Shown: positions 17,591 to 25,458, counted from the first letter of the stretch. The stretch is 32,519 nt of DNA from Mycolicibacterium sp. (GCF_016462545.1 NZ_JAEMTA010000058.1:1-32519), one strand, 5' to 3'. Notes: generated by a model not told the origin, from the letters alone. Translations and numbers: made by a program.

Positions 17591-18529
17591 ATGACTGATG
17601 ACGATCGGGGCGATCTGAAGCCACCCGAAAGTCCCGCCACCATCCATGCCGTCCCGATGCGGCACCCATGGCGGTGGGTGACGGCGATCGTCATCGTCAT
17701 TCTCGTCGCGCTCTTCCTGTACGGCGCGGCGACCAACGACGCCTACGGATGGACCACCTTCGGCAAGTACGTCTTCGACGAGCGGATCTTCTCGGGGGTG
17801 GTGGTCACCCTCGAGTTGACCGTGCTGTCGATGATCCTGGCGATCGTGTTGGCCGTTCTCCTGGCGGTGATGCGGCTGTCACCCAACCCGGTGTTCCGCT
17901 CGGTGTCGTGGGTCTACCTCTGGATCTTCCGAGGCACCCCGGTCTACGTGCAACTGGTGTTCTGGGGTTTGTTTCCCACCATCTACAAGAACATTCAGCT
18001 CGGCATTCCGTTCGGGCCGACGTTCTTCACCTTCAACATCCAGAACCTCTCCCTGTACTTCCTGCTCGCCGTCATCGGGCTTGGTCTGAACGAGGCCGCC
18101 TACCTGGCGGAGATCATCCGTGCCGGCATCAGCTCGGTGCCGGAGGGTCAGTCGGAGGCCTCCACCGCCCTGGGGATGTCATGGATCATGACCATGCGGC
18201 GCACGGTGTTGCCGCAGGCCATGCGGGTGATCATCCCGCCGACCGGCAACGAGTTCATCGGCCAGCTGAAGACCACGTCGCTGGTGGCGGCGGTGCCTTT
18301 CACCTTCGACCTCTTCGGGCGTCAGCGGGACATCTCGGCCGTCCTGTTCCAGCCCATCCCGCTGCTGCTGGTCGCGGCGGCGTGGTACCTGCTCATCACC
18401 AGCATCCTGATGGTCGGTCAGTTCTACCTGGAGCGGTACTTCTCACGAGGAGCGTCGCGCAAGCTCACCGCCAAGCAGCTCGACGCGCTCGCCGACGCAC
18501 AGACCCTCGGAGAGGTGGGACACACGTGA
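17591..18529 (+). CDS. Amino-acid ABC transporter permease
   Basis: A 312-residue HisM/GlnP-type permease. After a cytoplasmic N-terminus, hydrophobic helices lie at about residues 34-48, 72-98, 110-132, 148-166 and 248-282. The family N-terminal signature is GVVVTLELTVLSM with IFRGTPVYVQLVFW. The EAA loop that docks the ATPase is EASTALGMSWIMTMRRTVLPQA near residue 195 (20-plus residues; key residues E, A, G, P). The end shows QLKTTSLVAAVP. GGAG lies seven bases before the ATG. Its stop overlaps the ATPase GTG start (GTGA). One permease gene is present, so the transporter is probably a homodimer. Confidence 0.94.
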   Translation: MTDDDRGDLKPPESPATIHAVPMRHPWRWVTAIVIVILVALFLYGAATNDAYGWTTFGKYVFDERIFSGVVVTLELTVLSMILAIVLAVLLAVMRLSPNPVFRSVSWVYLWIFRGTPVYVQLVFWGLFPTIYKNIQLGIPFGPTFFTFNIQNLSLYFLLAVIGLGLNEAAYLAEIIRAGISSVPEGQSEASTALGMSWIMTMRRTVLPQAMRVIIPPTGNEFIGQLKTTSLVAAVPFTFDLFGRQRDISAVLFQPIPLLLVAAAWYLLITSILMVGQFYLERYFSRGASRKLTAKQLDALADAQTLGEVGHT

Positions 18530-19308
18530 CCGCAACCGATCCGGTGACCACGCCGATGGTCAAGGCCGAGGCCGTCTGCAAGAACTTCGGCGCGCTCAAG
18601 GTGCTCAAGGGGGTGACGCTCGAGATCGGCCGCGGTCAGGTGCTGGTGCTGGTCGGACCGTCCGGCTCGGGCAAGTCGACGTTCCTGCGCTGCATCAACC
18701 ACCTCGAACAGGTCAACGGCGGCCGGCTGTACGTCGACGGCGACCTGATCGGATATCGGGAGCGCGGCGACAAGCTCTACGAGATGCCGCCGCGGGAAGC
18801 CGCCAAGCAACGCCGTGACATCGGAATGGTGTTCCAGCACTTCAACTTGTTCCCGCATCGCACGGCGTTGGCCAACATCATCGAGGCACCCATTCAGGTG
18901 AAGGGCGTCAAGAAGTCGGTGGCGATCGATCGGGCGAAGGATCTACTCGAACAGGTTGGACTGTCGGAGAAGGCCACCGCGTATCCGGCGCAGCTGTCCG
19001 GTGGCCAGCAGCAGCGGGTGGCGATCGCGCGCGCGTTGGCAATGGATCCGAAGCTGATGTTGTTCGACGAGCCCACCTCGGCGCTCGATCCCGAACTCGT
19101 CGGCGAAGTGCTCGGCGTGATGAAGAAGCTCGCCAGTGAGGGCATGACCATGGTCGTGGTCACCCACGAAATGGGTTTCGCCCGTGAGGTTGCCGATCAG
19201 CTGGTGTTCATGGATGGCGGGGTGATCGTCGAGCGCGGCAATCCGCGTGACGTCTTGAGCAACCCACAGCACGAACGCACGAAGGCCTTTCTGTCCAAGG
19301 TGATGTAG
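18526..19308 (+). CDS. Amino-acid ABC transporter ATPase
   Basis: A 260-residue GlnQ/HisP-type ATPase that powers the adjacent permease. Motifs in order: Walker A GPSGSGKST, Q-loop VFQHFNLFPH, signature LSGGQQQRVAIARAL, Walker B LMLFDEPTSALDPE and switch His in VVVTHEMGFA. The loop after Walker A (GYRERGDKLYEMPPREAAKQ) is longer than in E. coli GlnQ, as often seen in actinobacterial members. The GTG at 18526 overlaps the permease stop and is preceded by GGAGAGG. The frame is open far upstream, but only this start gives a normal N-terminus. Confidence 0.94.
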   Translation: MTATDPVTTPMVKAEAVCKNFGALKVLKGVTLEIGRGQVLVLVGPSGSGKSTFLRCINHLEQVNGGRLYVDGDLIGYRERGDKLYEMPPREAAKQRRDIGMVFQHFNLFPHRTALANIIEAPIQVKGVKKSVAIDRAKDLLEQVGLSEKATAYPAQLSGGQQQRVAIARALAMDPKLMLFDEPTSALDPELVGEVLGVMKKLASEGMTMVVVTHEMGFAREVADQLVFMDGGVIVERGNPRDVLSNPQHERTKAFLSKVM

Positions 19309-19314
19309 TAGGGC

Positions 19315-20445
19315 ATGCCATCGCCGCCGCCTGATCCAGCCACCCCGCTGTGGCGGGCTGCGCAGGTGTTCCGACTACTGAGTTGTCTCTACGCGCTGGG
19401 ATTCCAGATCGCGATCAACGACGAACTCGAGCGGCCCGTCACGGGGTGGGCACTGTTCGCCGTGCTGATCGTGTGGAGTGTCGCCTGCGCAGCGGCGTAT
19501 CTCCACGGCTACGGCAGGCGCGCGGCGTGGGTGGGCGTCGAGGTCGTGGTGGTCGTCGCCCTGATGCTGTCCACGTCGCTCATCGCCTCCGACCAGTGGG
19601 CACTGGACAACCAGTCCTGGCCGACGACGCTGTGGGCCACCAACGCCACGATCTCGGCGGCGATCCTGCTCGGTCCGGTCGCCGGCATGGCGACCGGACT
19701 GGTGGTGACGGCGGCCAGTGCGGTGCTGAAGGGTTACCTCAGCATCGACGTCGGACGCAACGCCACCGTCGTGATCGAACTGGCGGTTGGTCTGGCCATC
19801 GGTTTGGCCGCCCAGACGGCGCGACGCGCGCATGCCGAGTTGCAGCGAGCGGCCCGGCTGGCCGCCTCGCTCGAGGAGCGAGAGCGGCTGTCCAGGGAAG
19901 TGCACGACGGAGCGATTCAGGTGTTGGCGCTGGTGGCCCGCCGTGGACGGGAGATCGGCGGTCCAACAGGCGAACTCGCGGAGTTGGCGGGCCAGCAGGA
20001 GCGCGTGCTGCGGCGCTGGGTCAGCGACGCAGGCGCGCGGGTCCCGCAGGGAATCGACACCGACCTCGTGCCGATGCTGCGCAGCCGTGCCGCCGACAGG
20101 GTGTCGATCAGCCTGCCCGCCGAACCCGTCCTGCTCTCCGCCGACGTCGCCCGAGAAGTCGACGCCGCGGTCGCCAATGCACTGGACAACGTCGCCGCTC
20201 ACGCGGGCCCGCAGGCGCGCGCCTTCATCCTGCTCGAGGACCTCGACGACTCGATCGTGATCAGCGTCCGTGACGACGGGTCGGGAATCCCGGCCGGGCG
20301 GCTCGAGGAAGCCATCGGCGAGGGTCGGGCTGGAATATCGAAATCGATTGTCGGACGGATCAATTGGCTGGGCGGAAGCGCTCGACTGACCACGGACTCG
20401 GGAAGGGGGACCGAGTGGGAGCTGACCATTCCGCGCTCACGGTGA
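19315..20445 (+). CDS. macS: MacS-family sensor histidine kinase (NarL class)
   Basis: A 376-residue membrane kinase. Hydrophobic spans lie at about residues 17-34, 45-63, 72-91, 108-138 and 150-167. A dimerisation/phosphoacceptor region follows with His197 in SREVHDGAIQVLALVARRG, then an HATPase with NALDNVAAHAG (N box), DDGSGIPAGR and GRAGISKSIVGRI. This layout (multi-pass N-terminus, HDGAIQ box) is that of actinobacterial MacS kinases. It lies six bases after the ABC ATPase gene, and its 3' end overlaps the regulator gene by 31 bases. The signal is unknown; location suggests amino-acid supply or envelope state. The symbol follows the family name and is not proof of orthology. Confidence 0.88.
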   Translation: MPSPPPDPATPLWRAAQVFRLLSCLYALGFQIAINDELERPVTGWALFAVLIVWSVACAAAYLHGYGRRAAWVGVEVVVVVALMLSTSLIASDQWALDNQSWPTTLWATNATISAAILLGPVAGMATGLVVTAASAVLKGYLSIDVGRNATVVIELAVGLAIGLAAQTARRAHAELQRAARLAASLEERERLSREVHDGAIQVLALVARRGREIGGPTGELAELAGQQERVLRRWVSDAGARVPQGIDTDLVPMLRSRAADRVSISLPAEPVLLSADVAREVDAAVANALDNVAAHAGPQARAFILLEDLDDSIVISVRDDGSGIPAGRLEEAIGEGRAGISKSIVGRINWLGGSARLTTDSGRGTEWELTIPRSR

Positions 20446-21068
20446 TGGTCGTGGACGACCATCCGATCTGGCGTGACGCGGTTGCCCGGGATCTCGCCGA
20501 GGAGGGTTTCACCGTCGTCGCCACGGCTGACGGCGTCGGCGCGGCGCGGCGTCGCGCAGCGGTGGTCACACCCGACGTGGTGGTGATGGACATGCGCCTG
20601 TCGGATGGCACCGGCGCGGGGGCCACCGCGGAGGTGCTGACGGTTTCGCCGTCGTCGCGCGTCCTGATCCTGTCGGCATCGGACGAACGCGACGACGTGC
20701 TGGAGGCCGTGAAGGCGGGCGCCACCGGCTATCTCGTCAAGAGCGCGTCCAAGGTCGAACTCGCAGAGGCAGTTCGGGCCACCGCCGCGGGCCGTGCCGT
20801 CTTCACCCCGGGACTGGCCGGCCTCGTCCTCGGCGAGTACCGAAGGATCGCGCGAACCCCCGGCGATGCCGTCCCGAGCCTGACCGACCGCGAGACCGAG
20901 ATACTCCGGTACGTCGCGAAGGGCTTGACTGCCAAGCAGATCGCCGAACAGCTGTCCCTCAGCCACCGCACGGTGGAGAACCACGTCCAGGCGACCTTCC
21001 GAAAACTGCAGGTGGCCAATCGCGTCGAGTTGGCGCGGTACGCGATCGAACACGGCCTCGACGAATAG
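20415..21068 (+). CDS. macR: NarL/LuxR-type response regulator, partner of MacS
   Basis: A 217-residue regulator. The receiver domain has the acidic pair in VMVVDDHP, phosphoacceptor Asp59 in VVMDMRLSDG and the conserved Lys in GYLVKSA. A LuxR helix-turn-helix follows with LTDRETEILRYVAKG, TAKQIAEQLSLSHRTVENHV and the KLQVANRVELARYA end. GTG 20415 is preceded by GGGGGA at good spacing and overlaps the kinase gene by 31 bases. ATG 20445, in a TGATG overlap, is an alternative but would trim the first beta strand. An imperfect palindrome similar to the Streptomyces MacR site lies eight bases after the stop codon. Confidence 0.9.
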   Translation: MGADHSALTVMVVDDHPIWRDAVARDLAEEGFTVVATADGVGAARRRAAVVTPDVVVMDMRLSDGTGAGATAEVLTVSPSSRVLILSASDERDDVLEAVKAGATGYLVKSASKVELAEAVRATAAGRAVFTPGLAGLVLGEYRRIARTPGDAVPSLTDRETEILRYVAKGLTAKQIAEQLSLSHRTVENHVQATFRKLQVANRVELARYAIEHGLDE

Positions 21069-21075
21069 CCGGGAA

Positions 21076-21091
21076 CGGGTAGTACTACTCA
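21076..21091 (+). promoter_or_regulatory. Palindrome resembling the MacR operator
   Basis: CGGGTAG-TA-CTACTCA has a perfect 10-base palindromic core GTAGTACTAC (21079-21088). As I recall it, the Streptomyces coelicolor MacR consensus is TGAGTACnnGTACTCA. This site agrees at 10 of 14 defined positions and has the same 7-2-7 geometry. It lies between macR and the DUF2339 gene, 35 bases before the latter's ATG. That it binds this regulator is inference. Confidence 0.4.
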
Positions 21092-21125
21092 TCCCCTTGC
21101 GCGCCATCGGTGCCACCCTGGCGTC

Positions 21126-22886
21126 ATGACCGAACCGGATCAAGCCGTCATCGCGAGGTTGTCGTCCGACTTCGCCGCAGTCGCCGCGTATTTGGCGAGG
21201 GCGTCGGTCGACTTGAGACGGCTCGAGCGCATCGTGGCGGACCGACCACCGCCGCCGCAGCCCTTCGCGGGGCCCGCTACCGCGTACTGGCAACCGACCG
21301 CAGCGCCTGCCGAACCGGTCCGGCAGGCGCCCATGCCGGCAGTCGCAGCTGCGCCGCCACCGCGGTCCGATGGCTGGATCGGCAAGGCACTCGCGGTGGC
21401 GGGGGTTGCCGTCACTCTCGTCGGGGTGGCGCTATTGCTCGTCCTTGCGGCCCAGGCGGGAATCCTCCGTCCGGAGTTCCGGGTGTCCGCGGGCGCGGTC
21501 CTGGCAGCCGCGCTGGTCGGGTCGGCATGGCGGTTGCACGGCCGGACGGGCGGTCGGGTGGGTGCGATCGCCCTGGCCGCCACGGGTATTGCTGCCGCAT
21601 ACATCGACGTCGTCGCCGTGACGACGATCTACCGCTGGGTGTCGGCACCCGTCGGCCTCGCGATCGCGGCAGCCGTCGCCCTGGCGGGGCTGACCCTGTC
21701 CCGCCGCTGGAACAGTGAGCATCTCGGACTCTTGGTACTGGTTCCGCTCATCGGTGTGGCACCGGTCGTGGCAGACGGCGTCACGCTGCCCCTGGTGGGC
21801 TTCATGCTGGCTCTGAGTGCGGCATCCGTGCCCGTACAGCTGGGTAGGGATTGGCTCGCGCTGCACGCGGCACGCATGGCCGCGAGCACGTTCCCCCTTC
21901 TCGCAGCGCTGGCGTTGACCTTCTTCAGCTCAGAACGGTCTCTCGTCCTGGCGATCGCGTGTGCGGTGGCAGGCGTGCTCGCGCTGGCGAGCGCGTTGGC
22001 CCTCCTGCCGTACACCAGGAACTCGACCGCGATGGCACTGCTGAGTGCGATGGGGACGATGCCCGTACTGGTGTCGTCGCTGGCGGTAGATGCGTCCCTC
22101 GCCGCAGTGATGGCGGCAGCGCAGGCAGCGGTGCTACTGGGCCTGGTGCTGGCGGGTGGTCGCCTGGCTGCGGTCACCACGCCGGTTCGGGCGGTCTGGT
22201 CGACGTTGGCCGCAGTGTCGGCGCTCATCGCCGTCGTCACCGCGTTCGACGGTCCGATCGCGGGGCCGGTGCTGCTCGCCATGGGCGTCGTCGTGGCGGT
22301 CGCCGGCCGGGGGAGTCTGATCACTCGATGGTGTGCACTCGGTTTCGGAGTGTGTGGTGGGCTGTTCCAGCTCGGCTCCGCGCCGCTGGTGACGTTGATC
22401 AGCGCGATCCCGGTACGAGCGCCGATCGCCGGGTCGGTCCTCGTCGGCAGTGTCCTGCTGGTCGCCTGCGCCGCCGCGCTCGCGCGCTCGTGGGCCAGGG
22501 ACTGGTGTTGGGCGACGGCGGCCGTGGTGGCCCTCTACGGGATCACCGCGTTCGCCGTGACGGCAGGTGTGCTGCTCGGCGGTGAGGTGGACGGCTTCTT
22601 CGCAGGCCACGTAGCCGCAACAATCTGCTGGATCGCGTTGGCGGCGAGCGCATTCGCCTACGCCGCACGGGTTCCGCGAGCACGGCGGTCACTGCCCCTC
22701 GGAGGCGGCGTGACGCTGGTCGCGGCGGCGGTGGCCAAGCTGTTCCTGTTCGACCTCGGGACGCTGGACGGCATCTTCCGCGTCGTGGTGTTCATCGTGG
22801 TCGGCCTGGCGCTGCTGGGTATGGGCGCGGGATATGCGCGACGTCTCGCGCAGCAGGACGAATCCGCCACGCCAACCCGTCCTTGA
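21126..22886 (+). CDS. DUF2339 multi-pass membrane protein
   Basis: A 586-residue protein. A soluble N-terminus of about 80 residues has a short heptad-like region (VAAYLARASVDLRRLERIV) and a Pro/Ala-rich linker. Some 14 or more hydrophobic helices follow. The first DUF2339 block is DGWIGKALAVAGVAVTLVG with LRPEFRVSAGA, and the end has VAKLFLFDLGTLDGIFRVV, both typical of the family. Its function is unknown; members are predicted envelope proteins in many bacteria. No Shine-Dalgarno is visible before ATG 21126. The 57-base gap after macR holds a palindrome that may make this gene a direct target of the regulator. Confidence 0.85.
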   Translation: MTEPDQAVIARLSSDFAAVAAYLARASVDLRRLERIVADRPPPPQPFAGPATAYWQPTAAPAEPVRQAPMPAVAAAPPPRSDGWIGKALAVAGVAVTLVGVALLLVLAAQAGILRPEFRVSAGAVLAAALVGSAWRLHGRTGGRVGAIALAATGIAAAYIDVVAVTTIYRWVSAPVGLAIAAAVALAGLTLSRRWNSEHLGLLVLVPLIGVAPVVADGVTLPLVGFMLALSAASVPVQLGRDWLALHAARMAASTFPLLAALALTFFSSERSLVLAIACAVAGVLALASALALLPYTRNSTAMALLSAMGTMPVLVSSLAVDASLAAVMAAAQAAVLLGLVLAGGRLAAVTTPVRAVWSTLAAVSALIAVVTAFDGPIAGPVLLAMGVVVAVAGRGSLITRWCALGFGVCGGLFQLGSAPLVTLISAIPVRAPIAGSVLVGSVLLVACAAALARSWARDWCWATAAVVALYGITAFAVTAGVLLGGEVDGFFAGHVAATICWIALAASAFAYAARVPRARRSLPLGGGVTLVAAAVAKLFLFDLGTLDGIFRVVVFIVVGLALLGMGAGYARRLAQQDESATPTRP

Positions 22887-23243
22887 GGCGCCCCACCCGC
22901 CGCGGCTGCAATCGATCTTCAGAAGTCGTGGCGCAGTGGTAGCTCAATCCCGGACGACCCCATACAAAAAGGTTGCCGGTGATCCACGGAAAATGGCGGT
23001 TGCCGTCAGGATTATTGGTAGGCGGCTTGATTAATTGGCTATAGCTGACGGACGTGGATAAGTCGCTACGGCCAAAAAGGATACCATTAGTCGGTAAACG
23101 CGCTTTAGGACCCTTTTAGCAGCTAAATACCATCCATGTATGACTCCGACGGATTGTTCGAAGCTAACTTTCGCTCGCGACAATATTCGTTGCCAAGCCC
23201 GCATGATCAGGTGCAATAACTGGCGCGAATGGACTGTCCACAA

Positions 23244-23271
23244 AACGCTTCTAAAAGTATCTTTTTGCGTT
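23244..23271 (+). repeat. Two-step hairpin in the AT-rich region
   Basis: AACGC (23244-23248) pairs with GCGTT (23267-23271). Inside it, AAAAG (23253-23257) pairs with CTTTT (23261-23265) around a TAT loop, with an asymmetric internal loop between the two stems. The tandem T run resembles part of an intrinsic terminator but is inside, not after, the stem. It could equally be an operator or a chance fold. Confidence 0.35.
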
Positions 23272-23283
23272 CCTGAACATCGC

Positions 23284-23313
23284 GGGACAAATTTGCTGTC
23301 GCATGAGTAAATT
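23284..23313 (+). promoter_or_regulatory. Possible promoter of the glycoside hydrolase gene
   Basis: GGGACA (23284-23289) and TAAATT (23308-23313) are separated by 18 bases and could act as -35 and -10 elements, with transcription starting near 23320 and a leader of about 48 bases. The -35 match is partial. An alternative upstream start would include the CATGAGTAA arm of the leader inverted repeat. Confidence 0.3.
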
Positions 23314-23370
23314 AGGCGCTTCAGTGGTCGGGAGCGGCGACACACAAAGCGAAAGTAGGGCTTACTCATG
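23302..23370 (+). promoter_or_regulatory. Leader inverted repeat that pairs with the start codon
   Basis: CATGAGTAA (23302-23310) is the exact reverse complement of TTACTCATG (23362-23370), whose last three bases are the start codon. Between them, CGCTT (23317-23321) pairs with AAGCG (23347-23351), and GTCG (23327-23330) pairs with CGAC (23338-23341). The nested 9-, 5- and 4-bp stems could form one long leader fold that hides the start codon. Function as an RNA switch is inference. Confidence 0.4.
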
Positions 23371-25458
23371 AGCACGACTGCCAAGGGAATGCTTCGAAGC
23401 GTGGCGACGCGAAGCGTTATCGCCGCCATCCCAGTGGCGATGGTCACGGCCTACGCCGGAAACCTATTCACGCCGCCCGGGCCGCGCATGGCGGCCTACG
23501 ATTACCAACCCGTCGCCGAGATCACGGTGGGTAGCGGAACGGTCGGGGTGGCGGACTCGAGCCTCTACTTCCTCACCGACCCGACTCTGACGATCGACCC
23601 TGTGGCGGTCGCCAAACACCTCGACGAACTACAGGCGCTCGGCGTCGACAACATCCGGGTGTACGTGCCCTGGCGGTTCGTGGAACAACAGCAAGGCCAA
23701 TACAATTGGTCTTCGCTGAACGTGATCATGGACCTGGCTGCTCAGCGGAACATGGGCGTCCTGGCCGCGATCAACAGCACGCCCCAGTGGCAGGACCCCA
23801 ATTATCAGTCCTACCCCGGAGCGGCGGCACCCGACCTGACCTCCTTCAAGAACTTCGTGTCGGCCTTCGCGACCAAGTACGGCAGTACGGTCTCCGCCTA
23901 CGAGATCTGGAACGAGCCCAACTACAAGGCCTACTTGGACCCGATCGATCCCGCCGCCTACGCGCAACTCCTCCAAGCCGTCTACCCCGTGCTGAAGCAG
24001 ATCGATCCCACCGCTACGGTCGTCGCGGCGGGACTGGGCGCCGGGTACACCGTCAATGGACTCACGATGAACCCCGTCGATTTCGTCACCGCCATGTACG
24101 CGGCTGGGGCGAAGGGCTACTTCGATGCCCTGGCCTTCCACCCCTATCAAGAGACCACCAAGTTCTCGCAAGGGGTCTACAGCGGTTATCCACTCAACCA
24201 AGCGCAGGCTCTGGCGGCGCTCATGGTCAGCAAAGGTGACTACGTCCTGGGGGCCAATGGTCAGCCTCTGCTCGATGCCCAGGGCAACCCGGTCACCAAG
24301 AAGATCTGGGCCACGGAATACGGTTTGCCCACCTCCAACGTGTCCTACGCGACCCAGGCGGCGTTCATCCAGGACTTCTTGACCACCTGGGCCCAACAGT
24401 CCTGGGCAGGACCCACCTTCCTCTACACCACGGTCGACTCGAATCCTGGCAGCACCAACCCGGAGGAGAACTACGGCCTGTATACGCTTGACTCCAACGG
24501 GAATTGGGTCGTCAAGCCCGCTGCGCAAGTGGTCATCGACTGGATCCTGGCGCATCCCGGTCAGACGTTCGATCCGACCCTCCCCACCACTCCGACCACC
24601 CCGACCACCCCGACGAATCCGAGCAACCCCCTTGCCGGGCTGGCCCAACTGCTGCAATCGTTCTTCCAGGGGATCCAAAATGCGATCTCTCAGTTCACCA
24701 GCTCGTTCAGTCAGGTGTTCTCGGCGATTACGCAGGCGATCCAGAACTTCTTCGCCGCCTTCAGTCCGCCCGCAGCAGTCACCACGACAGCGGCACCACT
24801 GTCCCTGCGGGTAGCCGCGAAGTCCGCGGTGACTACCGAACCGTCGGCGGAAACGGCCGCGTCGACCGCTGACACCCCGGCAGCGGTTGCGTCTACGGAC
24901 GCCACGGCCAAGGGTGTCGAAGCGTCGGCCCCGGCGAAGTCGATCGCCGAGGTCGTGGCGACGCCGGTGGCCGAGACCTCGCCTGCAGTGGTGGAGGCGC
25001 CGCCGGCGGTCACCGAGCCCGTGGTGGTCACGACGCCCACGGCGACGGAAACCGAGGTAACGCCGCAAGCGGAACCCGTCTCGACCAAGCCGGCCGCAGC
25101 GGATACCTCCGCGACCACGACCACGGCGGCCAACCCCGCTGACGACGCGAAGTCCGGCGACGTGTCGAAGGGTTCGGACACGTCGGCCGCGGCGAAGGAC
25201 TCCGACGGAGCCGGCGCCGAGAAGAGCACCAGCGCAACGAATGCCAAGGACACCAAGGACTCCAAAGACTCCAAAGACAACAAGGACTCCAAAGACAACA
25301 AGGACAACAAGGACGCAAAGGACTCCAAGGACACCAAGGCGGTGAAGGAGCCGAAGGTCAAGAACGAGAAGGACGCGTCACCGGCCTCCAGCAGCCACAC
25401 GGGCGCAGGTACCGGCAGTGCATCGGGGGGCGGGAGCAGTTCGGGTTCCGAGGGGTAA
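23368..25458 (+). CDS. Secreted clan GH-A glycoside hydrolase (GH39/GH5-like) with low-complexity tail
   Basis: A 696-residue protein. An N-terminal basic and hydrophobic segment (about 1-31) looks like a signal peptide or membrane anchor. A TIM-barrel domain of about 350 residues follows. The acid/base is probably Glu183 in EIWNEPN and the nucleophile Glu317 in WATEYGLPT, 134 residues apart, as expected for clan GH-A. HPY near 258 and NIRVYVPW near 95 fit the same fold. After a PTTPTT linker (about 404-418) comes an amphipathic helix with regularly spaced Phe (about 422-465), then an Ala/Thr/Val/Pro-rich stretch and a tail with ten Lys-Asp-X triplets (627-656) and Gly/Ser end. The substrate is unknown; an envelope or biofilm polysaccharide is plausible. 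The ATG has only a weak ribosome site and can pair with its own leader. Confidence 0.85.
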   Translation: MSTTAKGMLRSVATRSVIAAIPVAMVTAYAGNLFTPPGPRMAAYDYQPVAEITVGSGTVGVADSSLYFLTDPTLTIDPVAVAKHLDELQALGVDNIRVYVPWRFVEQQQGQYNWSSLNVIMDLAAQRNMGVLAAINSTPQWQDPNYQSYPGAAAPDLTSFKNFVSAFATKYGSTVSAYEIWNEPNYKAYLDPIDPAAYAQLLQAVYPVLKQIDPTATVVAAGLGAGYTVNGLTMNPVDFVTAMYAAGAKGYFDALAFHPYQETTKFSQGVYSGYPLNQAQALAALMVSKGDYVLGANGQPLLDAQGNPVTKKIWATEYGLPTSNVSYATQAAFIQDFLTTWAQQSWAGPTFLYTTVDSNPGSTNPEENYGLYTLDSNGNWVVKPAAQVVIDWILAHPGQTFDPTLPTTPTTPTTPTNPSNPLAGLAQLLQSFFQGIQNAISQFTSSFSQVFSAITQAIQNFFAAFSPPAAVTTTAAPLSLRVAAKSAVTTEPSAETAASTADTPAAVASTDATAKGVEASAPAKSIAEVVATPVAETSPAVVEAPPAVTEPVVVTTPTATETEVTPQAEPVSTKPAAADTSATTTTAANPADDAKSGDVSKGSDTSAAAKDSDGAGAEKSTSATNAKDTKDSKDSKDNKDSKDNKDNKDAKDSKDTKAVKEPKVKNEKDASPASSSHTGAGTGSASGGGSSSGSEG
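25246..25335 (+). repeat. Nine-base tandem repeat coding for Lys-Asp-(Ser/Asn/Thr/Ala)
   Basis: Ten units of AAR-GAC-NNN run in frame through the 3' part of the glycoside hydrolase gene. Variable third codons are TCC, AAC, ACC and GCA. The product is a highly charged, probably disordered segment. Such repeats can change copy number by slippage, so length differences between strains are likely. Confidence 0.85.

Larger units (their letters stand above)
22887..23367 (+). other. AT-rich non-coding region upstream of the glycoside hydrolase
   Basis: About 480 bases without a credible gene. From about 22960 onward the base composition is plainly more AT-rich than in any other part of the window, with runs such as CAAAAAGG twice (22965-22972 and 23073-23080), GATTAATT and CTTTTT. 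It holds a perfect 11-base palindrome TGGACTGTCCA (23230-23240), a two-step hairpin (23244-23271) and a leader inverted repeat ending in the start codon. In mycobacteria such AT-rich promoter DNA is a typical target of the silencer Lsr2; that application here is inference. Confidence 0.7.

Noticed and set aside
22928..22945. A tRNA D-arm-like stretch (GTGGCGCAGTGGTAGCTC)
   Set aside because: No anticodon arm, T arm or acceptor pairing follows. It may be chance or a decayed fragment, but it cannot be called a tRNA or attachment site.
23031..23447. A 138-codon minus-strand frame in the AT-rich region
   Set aside because: It overlaps the hydrolase start by 80 bases, has no ribosome site and no family pattern. 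Low stop density is plausible by chance over this length.
25246..25335. CRISPR-like repeat array
   Set aside because: The units are nine bases, contiguous and in frame, without spacers; it is a coding tandem repeat. No CRISPR array or cas gene is seen in the window.
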